Shown here one piece after another: positions 7,537 through 15,991 of a DNA stretch of 42,463 bases. Position numbers and translations under genes: made by a program. The notes beneath the pieces were generated by a model that saw only the letters and a program-made list of their open reading frames with translations, ran no database searches and was not told the DNA's origin. Source of the DNA: Promethearchaeia archaeon (lineage in GTDB: Archaea; Asgardarchaeota; Lokiarchaeia; Sigyniarchaeales; SOKP01). The first letter of the stretch is position 1, and every line of letters starts with the position of its first letter. Location of the stretch: NCBI GenBank assembly GCA_029856145.1, contig JAHQWK010000009.1, positions 1 through 42,463 on the forward strand, written 5' to 3'.

Positions 7537-8367
7537 CTATAATTCTATAGTTATAATATCTCCTACTTTAAACCCCAATTTCTTAGAAGCATTTCCCTGA
7601 TTAATTGAAAGTTCAAGAAAGCCTGTTGAACCAACAAGAAATAAAATTGATTCAATTGGGACGCTTGAAAAATTTAAAGTAAAAAATCCTTTATATATTT
7701 TCTTCTTAATTTTAACAATAATTTCTGTACCTTCGTTTATGATAAATTCACTATTTTTAATTATATTATTTCCCATTGGTATATTAGTTGTTCCATTTCC
7801 AAAAGAGTCAATATATTGAATTGAGCATTGGATAACTTTTTTTTCAAAATCAATATCATATGTAATCTGGGATTCTTTTAAATTATTAAGGTTAAAATTA
7901 GGGCCAAATGTACTTAAAGGAATACCAGATATTATTTGTGCTGCTACTGGAGCCATAATATCTCTTCCATGAAATGTATTTGAAATGGGTTTATTAAAGA
8001 ATTCATCGTTTTGTATTTCAATGCACTCAACTATATTTTTAGTAAAATTACCAGAAAATATTCCATTATTAGGACCAATAAAATAATGGTTTGATGTGGT
8101 TTTTAGAGCTAGAATTTCTCGAGGGCTCCCAACTCCAGGATCAACTACGATTATGAATATTGTTCCTTCAGGAAAGTGCTTATACGTGGTTTTTAATATA
8201 TATGATGCTTCGATTATTGAATAAGGAGTAATATAGTGGGTGATATCTATTATTCTTATATTAGGATTAATTTTTAAGATAACACCTTTCATACTCGCTA
8301 CATAATGTTGACCTTTTAAGCCAAAATCAGTAAGTAAGCATATTAATTTTTGATTAAAATCTGCCAT
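7537..8367 (-). CDS. SAM hydroxide adenosyltransferase (DUF62 family)
   Basis: The 276-residue protein matches the S-adenosylmethionine hydrolase/halogenase family (DUF62). The start ICLLTDFGLKGQHYVASMKG carries the Asp that binds the adenosine ribose, DPGVGSPR (about residues 75-82) and GPNNGIFS (about 97-104) form the SAM pocket, and FHGRDIMAPVAA is the conserved Asp-His-Arg region. Non-halogenating archaeal members use water to split SAM into adenosine and methionine. The C-terminal beta domain (about 165-276) is complete. It lies 16 bases upstream of the Nudix-NadM gene, suggesting one transcript devoted partly to nucleotide cofactors. Confidence 0.92.
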   Translation of the reverse strand: MADFNQKLICLLTDFGLKGQHYVASMKGVILKINPNIRIIDITHYITPYSIIEASYILKTTYKHFPEGTIFIIVVDPGVGSPREILALKTTSNHYFIGPNNGIFSGNFTKNIVECIEIQNDEFFNKPISNTFHGRDIMAPVAAQIISGIPLSTFGPNFNLNNLKESQITYDIDFEKKVIQCSIQYIDSFGNGTTNIPMGNNIIKNSEFIINEGTEIIVKIKKKIYKGFFTLNFSSVPIESILFLVGSTGFLELSINQGNASKKLGFKVGDIITIEL

Positions 8368-8436
8368 TTCAGAAAAAAAACAAGCAATTTAATGGATAAT
8401 ATTTATGAAAAATAATGCAAGAGAAGTTTATTTATT

Positions 8437-9333
8437 TTATCTATATTTTTCATCAATTTTATAAAATTCTTCTAAAGCTTTTGATTTTAGTCTATATTCC
8501 TCTTCTTTATCAAATTGAACTAGTTTTTTAGAAATCTCACTTGCTCTTCTATATAAAGTGTAAGCTGTATGAAAATCCTCATTTCTAAGAGCATTTCTCG
8601 CCTCTTGTATGAATCTTTCTCTTTCTTTAGATAGTTCAGGGATCTGTTGAGAAAAATCACCCTTTTCTCTAAGTGAAGTAGCAATATCCATTATATAGAG
8701 GCTTTCTGCGATTTCAGCTGCTTTATTATAAAATTTGGCTGCTTTCTCATAATCTAAAGATTTAATTGCATTTTCAGCGATTTTGTAGTTTTCTGAAATT
8801 TTAGTATGTTCTCTATTTTCAATTTTTTCTACAAGGTCTTGAGCAATTTTTCTTTCTTGCGTCTCGCCACTAATCATAAATTTAGTAATGTTAATAATAC
8901 TAGCTTTTAATGCTTCAGGTTGTAGTATATCTATTAATGGTTCTAAGTGCTCCAAATATATATCCTTTAATATTATTTCAAATTCTTCTCTTGATTTCTT
9001 AAGAATATTAAGACTAGGAATCTCAAACGCTTCTGCCGCTTCTTTAAGAGATGAGCGAAATTTTTCTGGTTTATCATTCTCATTTAGTAATAAACCAATT
9101 ATAATTCCTGACGCATTCCGAGTAATTTTTCCTTTAAATTTATGAATATATGAGAAAATTTGAAGATCCTGTATTTTTAGCAAATTATACTCGTTTTTTG
9201 AATGATCAAGATTTAACCTTAGAAAGAAATCATTTGTAATTTCAAAATCAGATTTGCCCTCTTTAAAAAAATATCCCATGATCTTGTAATCTGAATCAGT
9301 GGGAAGCAATATCACGAAACAGCCTGCAGGCAT
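8437..9333 (-). CDS. TPR-repeat protein with an unknown N-terminal domain
   Basis: The 298-residue protein has two parts. The first 110 residues look like a mixed alpha/beta domain (FVILLPTDSDYKIMGYFF; GIIIGLLLNENDKPEKF), which could be longin- or roadblock-like, but I cannot confirm this. The second part is helical and contains two TPR-type units: about 183-213 (ENAIKSLDYEKAAKFYNKA) and about 244-272 (ARNALRNEDFHTAYTLYRRA). No membrane segment is visible. It follows two small coiled-coil genes on the same strand, with gaps of about 30-75 bases, so the three are probably expressed together as a scaffold-like set. Confidence 0.6.
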   Translation of the reverse strand: MPAGCFVILLPTDSDYKIMGYFFKEGKSDFEITNDFFLRLNLDHSKNEYNLLKIQDLQIFSYIHKFKGKITRNASGIIIGLLLNENDKPEKFRSSLKEAAEAFEIPSLNILKKSREEFEIILKDIYLEHLEPLIDILQPEALKASIINITKFMISGETQERKIAQDLVEKIENREHTKISENYKIAENAIKSLDYEKAAKFYNKAAEIAESLYIMDIATSLREKGDFSQQIPELSKERERFIQEARNALRNEDFHTAYTLYRRASEISKKLVQFDKEEEYRLKSKALEEFYKIDEKYR

Positions 9334-9407
9334 TAAAATTTATACACCTTTTAAATTTATTCTTGTTATACTAAATTAAAACTAAGCATAAAAAAATTAA
9401 AAATATT

Positions 9408-9827
9408 TTATTGACTAGAACTAATTATTCTATTAGTTTCTTCTCTGATACTTTGAATTATATTCAAAAGTTGGGCAAAATAAAGATTATCTGTCACTGC
9501 TTTTGAAGCTTGTTTTATTATATCAATAGCTTTTTTTTCTTCTTCTGTAATTGCTTCGATAGATTTTTTATCCCAAAGTTCTTTTATTTTTTGATTAAAA
9601 TCAACAGAAAGGTCTGAAAGACTTTTTGTAGACTGAACTCGGAACTGTTTTAAAACTTCTACTATCAATCTAATATTTTCTGTCATAGCTACTGTTTGCT
9701 CAGAGAAAGTTTGAGTCATTTGAGTAATAGACCCGCTCATTTGGTGGATTTGAGCTATAGTTCCATCTAGCGAAGCCATAATTTGATTTATTTTTTGAAT
9801 CATTTCATCAAGTAGTTGTTCTGCCAA
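9408..9827 (-). CDS. Small coiled-coil protein A
   Basis: A 139-residue all-helical protein with heptad patterning in residues about 1-75 (LLDEMIQKINQIMASLDGTI, then QMSGSITQMTQTFSEQ, rich in Gln, Thr and Met) and a second helical block from 85 to 135. The pattern resembles phasin-like or methyl-accepting-type helical bundles, but no family is certain. It is preceded 32 bases upstream by a protein of almost the same size and build, and both start with MAE, so the two may be distant paralogs that pair with each other. Confidence 0.55.
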   Translation of the reverse strand: MAEQLLDEMIQKINQIMASLDGTIAQIHQMSGSITQMTQTFSEQTVAMTENIRLIVEVLKQFRVQSTKSLSDLSVDFNQKIKELWDKKSIEAITEEEKKAIDIIKQASKAVTDNLYFAQLLNIIQSIREETNRIISSSQ

Positions 9828-9859
9828 TTAGTTTCACCCATTATTATTATTTTAAAATG

Positions 9860-10273
9860 TTATTCTACTACCTCTTCTTCTTTAATAGATTCTTTAAGGC
9901 TTTTAACAGAATCAATCGCTTCTGATAGTAATAAATTTACGGTCTCTTGATTAAGAACACTCTCAGAAAGCTTAGAAAAATCCTCAAGTTTCTTGATTAA
10001 ATTTTTAAGAGCATCTAAACCTAAACCTTCTTGAATTAGTTTTAATTCCGTAGTTGTTCCTGCTCCAATTTCCTTAACAACATCAATATGTTTAGTTTGT
10101 GTAACGTTAATCTCATTAGAAAATTCCTCTAATTTTGCTGTTAAATTTGAAATTTTTTCTTCAATATTTAGATTAAGGCCATCTAATGATGTTTTTAACT
10201 CTTGAATTGCTTGGCCTAATTGTGCTATTCTTTTATAAATGTTCTGAAGGAGATCTGTTAACATTTCAGCCAT
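9860..10273 (-). CDS. Small coiled-coil protein B
   Basis: A 137-residue helical protein with a long heptad pattern (IAQLGQAIQELKTSLDGLNL, ISNLTAKLEEFSNEI) and an acidic C-terminus (KESIKEEEVVE). It is the first gene of a three-gene minus-strand group with coiled-coil protein A and the TPR protein. No signal peptide, membrane segment or catalytic motif is seen, so a structural or adaptor role is the most that can be suggested. Confidence 0.55.
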   Translation of the reverse strand: MAEMLTDLLQNIYKRIAQLGQAIQELKTSLDGLNLNIEEKISNLTAKLEEFSNEINVTQTKHIDVVKEIGAGTTTELKLIQEGLGLDALKNLIKKLEDFSKLSESVLNQETVNLLLSEAIDSVKSLKESIKEEEVVE

Positions 10274-10418
10274 TGTATATCAACTTCTTTTTTTTAAAAT
10301 TAACTAAAGTCTCATTTTTTTCTTCAATTATAAATATAACAGATTACACCAATAAAAAAATTTTTATCTTTTTTCTGATTTAATTAGTTTATAATAATTA
10401 AACATTTTCAATTTATTT

Positions 10419-10592
10419 GGGCCATTTGCTTAGCTCTCATCTGAAGTTTCTCTGGATGACTGAAATGGTTAACAGGTTTGCAAGCTTGGTCAACAAGCGC
10501 AGGTCTTATAAATGACCGTCGGACATACAGCAAATAAATTTGTCCGAGAAAGTAAAAGCCTGAGATCCGGGGTTCAAATCCCCGATGGCCCA
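10419..10592 (+). tRNA. tRNA-Ile(UAU) with two introns
   Basis: The acceptor GGGCCAT (10419-10425) pairs with ATGGCCC (10585-10591), discriminator A at 10592, no encoded CCA. The T arm is CGGGG-TTCAAAT-CCCCG. Anticodon stem CAGGT (10500-10504) pairs with GCCTG (10558-10562), and the D stem GCTT (10428-10431) pairs with AAGC (10495-10498). An intron of 46 nt at about 10512-10557 interrupts the anticodon loop: a UUAU/GUAA helix with 3-nt bulges AAA and AAG fits a bulge-helix-bulge, and removal leaves the loop CUUAUAA, anticodon UAU. A second insertion of about 54 nt sits in the D loop, near 10434-10487; GCTT with AAGC (10482-10485) could form its central helix, but its borders are uncertain. 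The AUA-reading identity depends on this folding. Confidence 0.75.
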
Positions 10593-10723
10593 TTTTAATT
10601 AGATTTTTAAACTAGTCACATCGATTTATGGTAAAAAGTTCGTGAAACATCTATTTTACGTTTTTTCATATATATCTCAAGAATATTTCTAGATATATTA
10701 GAAGAATACCTTAGAAATAAGTT

Positions 10724-11404
10724 CTATTTATCTAAATTTGAACTAATTAACTCAAGGAGCCATCTTTTTATTTGTGTGAGGTTTTTAAGAATCCCGGGAA
10801 CAAGATTATCAGGAAATAAGTGTTCTGGTTCTAGTCTTTGAGCAATTTCCATCCACTTATTTAAAGCTAATTGCACTAAACTTGCACCTTCAGCTTCCAT
10901 AAATATTGGAACAACAGCAGCTGATTCTCTTGCATCCCCTATTGCAAAATAGATTTTTCGATTTATTCCTTTTAACATTACCAAGTTAGCGCATTCATCA
11001 AGTTTTCTTTCAACTAAAATGCTTTTTAAAATCTGAGTTTTCAGTTCTGTATCCTTTTTAGCAAATAATTCTTTTCTCCTTTTTAGTAAAGGTTGAATTT
11101 CTAATGTTACTTTATCACCAGTAGTCCCTTCACTAAAGTATTTAGTGATTTTTAGAGATTTATCTAAAGCTTCTATTGCTGCAAATTTTTTGCTATTTGA
11201 ATAAAAGACTGCTATAGAACCACCTTCATCTTCACTTGAAGATTGTTTTATATAGATATTTCTCATAGCAACTGAATTACATGTATGGTAGGCTAATTCA
11301 AATAACTCTCGAGGGAGTAAAGGATAATATACTTCTTCTATTTGTTTAGAAAGCCATTGAGAAGTAATGACATTATTAAATTGGTTTAAAAGCCGGTTTT
11401 CCAT
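10724..11404 (-). CDS. Hypothetical protein downstream of SepSecS
   Basis: The 226-residue protein is unrecognised. It has a helical start (LNQFNNVITSQWLSKQIEEVYYPLLPRELFEL shows hydrophobic periodicity), a beta-containing centre (GGSIAVFYSNSKKFAAIEAL, KIYFAIGDARESAAVVP) and a helical end rich in Trp and Leu. No Cys pairs, membrane segments or nucleotide-binding loops are evident. It lies 120 bases after SepSecS on the same strand, far enough that co-transcription is uncertain. Confidence 0.55.
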   Translation of the reverse strand: MENRLLNQFNNVITSQWLSKQIEEVYYPLLPRELFELAYHTCNSVAMRNIYIKQSSSEDEGGSIAVFYSNSKKFAAIEALDKSLKITKYFSEGTTGDKVTLEIQPLLKRRKELFAKKDTELKTQILKSILVERKLDECANLVMLKGINRKIYFAIGDARESAAVVPIFMEAEGASLVQLALNKWMEIAQRLEPEHLFPDNLVPGILKNLTQIKRWLLELISSNLDK

Positions 11405-11527
11405 TACGAACTCCTAACTAACGATTTTAAATCGTTCAAATAATTTTTATTAAAATATAGAACTACTAGTTTTTATTTATTTTTATTTCTGTTTAAATAG
11501 AATAATAAAAAATTTGAAATATTTTTA

Positions 11528-12901
11528 TTATTGAACTATTTGATTATACGCTTTTTCAAATCTCTCCACAGCAGAAACGATATCTTTTTCTGTTGCTCCA
11601 ATTGCAGCATTCATTACAATATAAGGAGTTGGATAATTACTACAACATGTCCCAAATGCATTTTCTTTTGGGTTATATACTCTTGGTCCTGTTACTCTTA
11701 AATTATATAATGCTCCACCAAGAGCATATAATTTTTCTTCTTTCATATTTTTTAATGATAGTGCTACTGCAACTGGATTATAAATATCGAGAATTCTTTC
11801 ATTTAATATTTCAGCAATTTCACTTAGTTTCGTTTCAAGAATTTTACGGTTTTTTTGTTGTTCCTCAATTAATTTCTGATAACCATTAATCCCAATTGAT
11901 AACATTGAAATTAAGAAATTCACAACTGGGGTGGCTGAGGCACGACCGGCGTATCCTTGGCTGATTTTTATTATATTTTCTTTTGAGGGGGAGGCAATTA
12001 CTGCTCCACCAACGGGTGTAAGAAAATTTTTATCTGTTGATTGAATAATAGCATCTACTCTTCCTGCATCGATTCCAGATCGAATTAATTTCATCCATTC
12101 TGGGCTTTGAACACCATATGCGTTTATAACGATATGGACAAGATTATTCTCTTGTGCAAATTTGCTTATTTCTTTAATATTATCATGTTCTCGAGGCGGA
12201 AAAAAGCTAGTAAGTGAGATGATCGCAAAACAGTCATCATCCAAATTATTTTTTATTTCCTCAACTGGAATTCTGACCGCATCCCCAAAAATCTGTCCTG
12301 GGACAATTTTTGCTTTAAAACCCATGAAATCAATCGATTTTAAAAGGGATTTATGATCGATTTGAGGAACTAAAACTGTTCTCTTATAATTTAAATTATC
12401 TTCACTCTGATCTTGTTTCAAAGCTCCTAAAGCTAAAGATAACGACATTCCTGTGCATACGGGTACTACAATTGCATCTTTTATGTTTGGTAATCCAGTA
12501 TTTCTCAATATGTTTCGAGCTAAATAGTTAGAAAGTTCATACATTATTGAAGCTCCAGGTGCTTTTGGCTGAGCGGCCGTTAAAAAACCACTTCTTCCTA
12601 CACCATGACAAAATCCCGCGGAAGTTCTTAAGTGTAATTTTGAAGCGATTCTCGCTTCTCTTTCACCTACTCTAGCGGCGCTATTATCTTTATCTGTATC
12701 CATATTTGAAAGAGTCTGGAGGAGGAACTCAATTTGTTCGTCAGTCCAAGGTTCAATAGGTACAGATCTTTGTTCAAAAAGGATTTTTATAGGTTTCAAG
12801 AACTCATTTAAAACAAGTTGACCTCTATTTAGCATATTTTCAGGAATATTCAACCTTTCAAAAAAATCTGTTATTTTATTAAAATCAACCATAAAAAACA
12901 C
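11528..12901 (-). CDS. spcS: O-phosphoseryl-tRNA(Sec) selenium transferase (SepSecS)
   Basis: This PLP enzyme converts phosphoseryl-tRNA(Sec) to selenocysteinyl-tRNA(Sec) with selenophosphate, the last step of archaeal and eukaryotic selenocysteine synthesis. At 457 residues it is full length. The phosphate loop RVGEREARIAS (about 77-87), HGVGRSGFL (about 99-107), PVCTGMSLSLALGAL (about 147-161) and QSTDKNFLTPVGGA with the PLP lysine at about 291 are all present. The likely start is the second Met (MVDFNKI) at 12892, because the three residues before it add nothing known. The gene begins 13-22 bases after the CCA end of tRNA-Sec on the same strand, so both may come from one transcript. Confidence 0.96.
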   Translation of the reverse strand: MFFMVDFNKITDFFERLNIPENMLNRGQLVLNEFLKPIKILFEQRSVPIEPWTDEQIEFLLQTLSNMDTDKDNSAARVGEREARIASKLHLRTSAGFCHGVGRSGFLTAAQPKAPGASIMYELSNYLARNILRNTGLPNIKDAIVVPVCTGMSLSLALGALKQDQSEDNLNYKRTVLVPQIDHKSLLKSIDFMGFKAKIVPGQIFGDAVRIPVEEIKNNLDDDCFAIISLTSFFPPREHDNIKEISKFAQENNLVHIVINAYGVQSPEWMKLIRSGIDAGRVDAIIQSTDKNFLTPVGGAVIASPSKENIIKISQGYAGRASATPVVNFLISMLSIGINGYQKLIEEQQKNRKILETKLSEIAEILNERILDIYNPVAVALSLKNMKEEKLYALGGALYNLRVTGPRVYNPKENAFGTCCSNYPTPYIVMNAAIGATEKDIVSAVERFEKAYNQIVQ

Positions 12902-12914
12902 TTTATGTATAATT

Positions 12915-13007
12915 TGGCGGCCCTCGAGGGGAATCGAACCCCTATCCCTCCGCAGGATAACTGGGTTTGAAGCCCAGTGTCAGAGACCACTCCAACCGTC
13001 AAGGGCC
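12915..13007 (-). tRNA. selC: Selenocysteine tRNA (tRNA-Sec, anticodon UCA)
   Basis: On the minus strand a 9-bp acceptor (GGCCCTTGA with TCGAGGGCC) and a 4-bp T stem (GGGG/CCCC around TTCGATT) give the 9/4 fold typical of archaeal and eukaryal tRNA-Sec. The D arm has a 7-bp stem (GTTGGAG/CTCTGAC) with a 4-nt loop, as in archaeal tRNA-Sec. The anticodon stem ACTGGG/CCCAGT holds the loop CTTCAAA, anticodon TCA, which reads UGA. A long variable arm (TATCC/GGATA core) and G discriminator are present, and CCA is encoded at 12917-12915. No intron is needed. Confidence 0.96.
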
Positions 13008-13101
13008 ATACATAATAAATATTTCTAATTCAATTTATTTATCTTTTTAAAAGAAGTTTTTGGTTATTTTTAATGGTATAACCAATAAATAATATATTTA
13101 A

Positions 13102-14316
13102 TTAGAAGAATTCTGATATTTTTTTTCCTTCTTCAAAAATACAATTAGCCTTCTCCATAATATCAGGGATATTAATTTGTTGAGGGCACTTTTCAAGACA
13201 CTCCCCACATTGAATACATAAACTTGCTGCTCCTTCTACCTCTTCTTCTTCAGAAAGCCTTTTTTCCAATTCTTCTGGTGTTTTTGCCATCCTATTATAG
13301 AAAAATAATAGTCTATCTTTACGTTGTTCACCCCAGTATCCTAATTCATTTAACAATCTAAAGATCCATGTAATAGCAACACCATTCGGACATGGCAAGC
13401 AATATCTACAACTAGTACAAGGCACGAGATCATATTTATCGTATTTTTTTCGTAATTTGGAAATAGTATGCAACTCTTCTGCAGATAAACTATTTTTTGC
13501 GGAGTTATTTGCTGATTCGATATTTTCTTTTACTTGTTGCATATTGCTCATTCCACTTAATACAACGGAGACTTCATGATGATTCCAAACGAATTGTAAA
13601 GCCCAATCAGCCATAGTTCTTTTGACTTTTGATTTATCTAGAATCGCTTTAATATCTGGTTTCGTATCTAATTTTTCATATGGAATAGCCAACTTGCCAC
13701 CTCGAATAGGTTCCATGATTATTAATGCAATGTTCTTACTTCCAGCATATTCTACTCCTTTGGTACCTGCTTGATATTCTACATCAAGATAATTAAATTG
13801 AATTTGACAACAATCCCAATTATAATAATCAATTATTTCTTTAAAGACATCAAAATTATCATGAAAGGAAAATCCTGTGTATTTAAATAATCCTTTCTCC
13901 TTCGTTTCCTCCAATTTTTCAACTAAATTTAACTTTTTGATTTTCTCTAGTCGGTTTTTAGTTAAACCATGGAACAGATAAATATCGGGTTTAGTTTGTA
14001 ATCTCTCAATCTGTTCACCGAGAAATTTATCAAAATCCTCCCTTTTCTTAACTAACCACATTGGTAATTTTGTTGTGAGATGAACTTTCTCACGATAACC
14101 ATCTTGGAGCGCCTTTCCCACAATTACTTCACTTTCCCCGTTGTGGTAAGGATATGCGGTATCGATATAATTTACTCCATTATCAATAGCATAACGAATC
14201 ATTTTAATAGCTTCTTCTTCATTAACAGTCGTTTGATTAATCATAGGAAATCGCATAGCTCCAAATCCAAGAACAGATACTTCCCAGTCAAGGGATCCCA
14301 TTTTTCTATACTTCAT
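13102..14316 (-). CDS. Aldo/keto reductase with C-terminal iron-sulfur domain
   Basis: The 404-residue protein has an aldo/keto reductase barrel (residues 1-285) with GFGAMRFP near the start, NYIDTAYPYHNGESE carrying the catalytic Asp-Tyr pair, the KLPMW lysine strand and an HG motif (LFHGL). A C-terminal ferredoxin-like part has CTSCRYCLPC at about 300 and CIQCGECLEKCP at about 366, the ligands of 4Fe-4S clusters. Such fusions are common in anaerobes and reduce unknown carbonyl or related substrates. It is transcribed towards tRNA-Sec, 95 bases away, with no functional link apparent. Complete, with an ATG that fits the usual MKYRKMG start. Confidence 0.93.
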   Translation of the reverse strand: MKYRKMGSLDWEVSVLGFGAMRFPMINQTTVNEEEAIKMIRYAIDNGVNYIDTAYPYHNGESEVIVGKALQDGYREKVHLTTKLPMWLVKKREDFDKFLGEQIERLQTKPDIYLFHGLTKNRLEKIKKLNLVEKLEETKEKGLFKYTGFSFHDNFDVFKEIIDYYNWDCCQIQFNYLDVEYQAGTKGVEYAGSKNIALIIMEPIRGGKLAIPYEKLDTKPDIKAILDKSKVKRTMADWALQFVWNHHEVSVVLSGMSNMQQVKENIESANNSAKNSLSAEELHTISKLRKKYDKYDLVPCTSCRYCLPCPNGVAITWIFRLLNELGYWGEQRKDRLLFFYNRMAKTPEELEKRLSEEEEVEGAASLCIQCGECLEKCPQQINIPDIMEKANCIFEEGKKISEFF

Positions 14317-14565
14317 ATTTTAGTCCCATTCTTTTTTATGATAGATATTCTAAATTTAGAAGGATAATTGAAATTTATTATTAATTTTTATCAAGAAATT
14401 AAGTTTTCATCATAATATTGTGTAGATATTATAAGTTTTAATAAAATAACTTCTTCAAAATAAAAGTAATTTAAATAGCGAGTTACTAAATTTTGACTGT
14501 TTTTCTCTTTATAAATATCTAACTGTTATCTATTTAAAAGAATATTATTAAAAAAGTGAAAACGT

Positions 14566-14721
14566 ATGAGCAGTGATCTAGAGTTAGAAATCGATTTGAA
14601 TTTAATTGAATGTCCCTTTTTTCCATCGTGTGCACTTCCAAAAATACAATTTTTATGCAAAATCCCAGAGTGTAAAAACTGCCCCGATTATATTTTTAAA
14701 TTACAGAAAATTAGAAAATAA
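14566..14721 (+). CDS. 51-residue Cys-rich small protein
   Basis: ATG at 14566 opens a 51-codon frame with five cysteines (C16, C22, C31, C36, C39). The spacing CKIPECKNCP suggests one small zinc or iron-sulfur knuckle. An acidic N-terminus (SSDLELEIDLNLIE) leads into it and the C-terminus is basic. No family is recognised. Upstream sequence is AT-rich and promoter-like. The frame's end comes 4 bases before the convergent Nudix gene's end, which is typical of two real, tightly packed genes. Confidence 0.6.
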   Translation: MSSDLELEIDLNLIECPFFPSCALPKIQFLCKIPECKNCPDYIFKLQKIRK

Positions 14722-14725
14722 AGAG

Positions 14726-15448
14726 TTAAAATTTACTAGTAATTTGGTTTCTATGTTTAATATATTCCTTCAGATGTTTGATTTTTTCAAGTTTAAAGCG
14801 CTCTAACCCTAATTCTGACATAGTAAGTTCATAAATTTTTTCAATGAATATGACAATTAAGAAAGCAGTAGCACCCCATACCGTGTATTTCTGAGCATTT
14901 TCATCATCGATGTAATTAAAGTAAAAAATAGGAAACTTTTTTTCTTCAATATCAACAGCTTGTTCTCTAAAATTAGTCTTACTTGTGAAAAAATCAATTG
15001 GAATTTTTAAGATTCTTTGAACCTCTCTCTCGTCTCTTACTAAAACTTGATTTTTATCAATAATTCCTAAAAATGGTGTGATAATATAACGTGTCATAGT
15101 AGGAAAGTCATCCAAACATCCCAAAATAGTAATATTTTCACGATGTACACCTATTTCTTCTTCTGTTTCTCTTAATGCTGTATCTCTTAAAGATTTATCA
15201 AGTTGGGGCTCAAATTTTCCTCCAGGAAATGACATTTCCCCCCGATGTCTTGTACCCTTATCTGAACGATGAATCAAAACTAGTTCATATGGTTTATCTT
15301 GATGTGGAATTATTGTAAAAAGAACAGCGGAACTTGTAAAAAAATCATCTTTAATGGAGACTCGTAATGGAGATTCGCAAGGATATAAGGCATTCTTAAT
15401 TAAATCTCTATTAAAAATTAAGTTTGCTGTATCCATTTGTTTTAGCAA
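14726..15448 (-). CDS. Nudix hydrolase, CoA pyrophosphatase-like
   Basis: The 240-residue protein contains a complete Nudix box, GKFEPQLDK followed by ALRETEEEIGV (about residues 77-100), preceded by HRGEMSFPGG. The combination HRSDKGTRHRGEMSFPGGK matches the CoA-diphosphatase subgroup (NUDT7/8, YeaB), which cleaves coenzyme A to phosphopantetheine. The region around WGATA also fits that group. A C-terminal helical tail (about 205-240) is extra. Substrate is inferred by subgroup only. A start at the second Met (residue 5) is equally likely. Confidence 0.85.
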   Translation of the reverse strand: MLKQMDTANLIFNRDLIKNALYPCESPLRVSIKDDFFTSSAVLFTIIPHQDKPYELVLIHRSDKGTRHRGEMSFPGGKFEPQLDKSLRDTALRETEEEIGVHRENITILGCLDDFPTMTRYIITPFLGIIDKNQVLVRDEREVQRILKIPIDFFTSKTNFREQAVDIEEKKFPIFYFNYIDDENAQKYTVWGATAFLIVIFIEKIYELTMSELGLERFKLEKIKHLKEYIKHRNQITSKF

Positions 15449-15519
15449 AAATTTTAAGACATTATATATTTAAAAAACATAATATTTTATTCTAATAAAG
15501 TTTTTACAAGAGATTAACC

Positions 15520-15813
15520 ATGAAACTTCCGAAGGAGATTAAAGATAAAAAAGAATTAACCAGATTGGCAAAAAGTAAAAAATGCTCCATAAAGGGTTGT
15601 GGTGAAATTGCTATTCGTTCACTTTCAGAAAATTCTTGGAAAAATTATATTGAAAAAGCAGATCTAAAATTTAATACTAATTCTTTTCATAAGATTTATT
15701 TGTGTAAATCCCATTATCATCAATCCAATAAATATAGGAAATCACAAGAAAAGATATTTCAGAAAAAAGGATTCTTAGATAATTCAGCAGCGGCTAAAAA
15801 AGGAAAATGGTAA
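15520..15813 (+). CDS. Small basic putative zinc-binding protein
   Basis: This 97-residue protein has a Cys pair (CSIKGCG, residues 22-27) and a second ligand set (YLCKSHYH, about 60-67), a pattern for one zinc ion. Lysine-rich ends (KEIKDKKELTRLAKSKK; AAAKKGKW) point to nucleic-acid or ribosome binding. It is a stand-alone plus-strand gene with a plausible ATG. I do not recognise a named family. Confidence 0.6.
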   Translation: MKLPKEIKDKKELTRLAKSKKCSIKGCGEIAIRSLSENSWKNYIEKADLKFNTNSFHKIYLCKSHYHQSNKYRKSQEKIFQKKGFLDNSAAAKKGKW

Positions 15814-15815
15814 TA

Positions 15816-15941
15816 TTAAGGAATTAATACCATTTGTTCATAAATAGAATTTAACATTAGATGTTGTCCTTGAATAATTCCAATCGCTAAAAGTGATAAT
15901 CCTATTAGCAAAATTATGATTGCAATTAATTTATTTCTCAT
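15816..15941 (-). CDS. 41-residue single-pass membrane microprotein
   Basis: An ATG at 15941 opens a 41-codon frame: MRNK, then about 17 hydrophobic residues (LIAIIILLIGLSLLAIGII), then a short hydrophilic tail (QGQHLMLNSIYEQ). This is a typical small single-span membrane peptide. It runs towards the preceding plus-strand gene, and the two stop codons lie 2 bases apart, which supports it being real. No function can be suggested. Confidence 0.45.
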   Translation of the reverse strand: MRNKLIAIIILLIGLSLLAIGIIQGQHLMLNSIYEQMVLIP

Positions 15942-15991
15942 ATTTATCGAGTATTAAAATATTTGTTAATAAAATATTTTTACGAAAAATC

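Noticed and set aside
10408..10593. Minus-strand frame of 61 codons starting GHRGFEPRIS
   Set aside because: It is the antisense of the tRNA-Ile gene; the GFEPRI string is the usual artefact of translating a T arm backwards.
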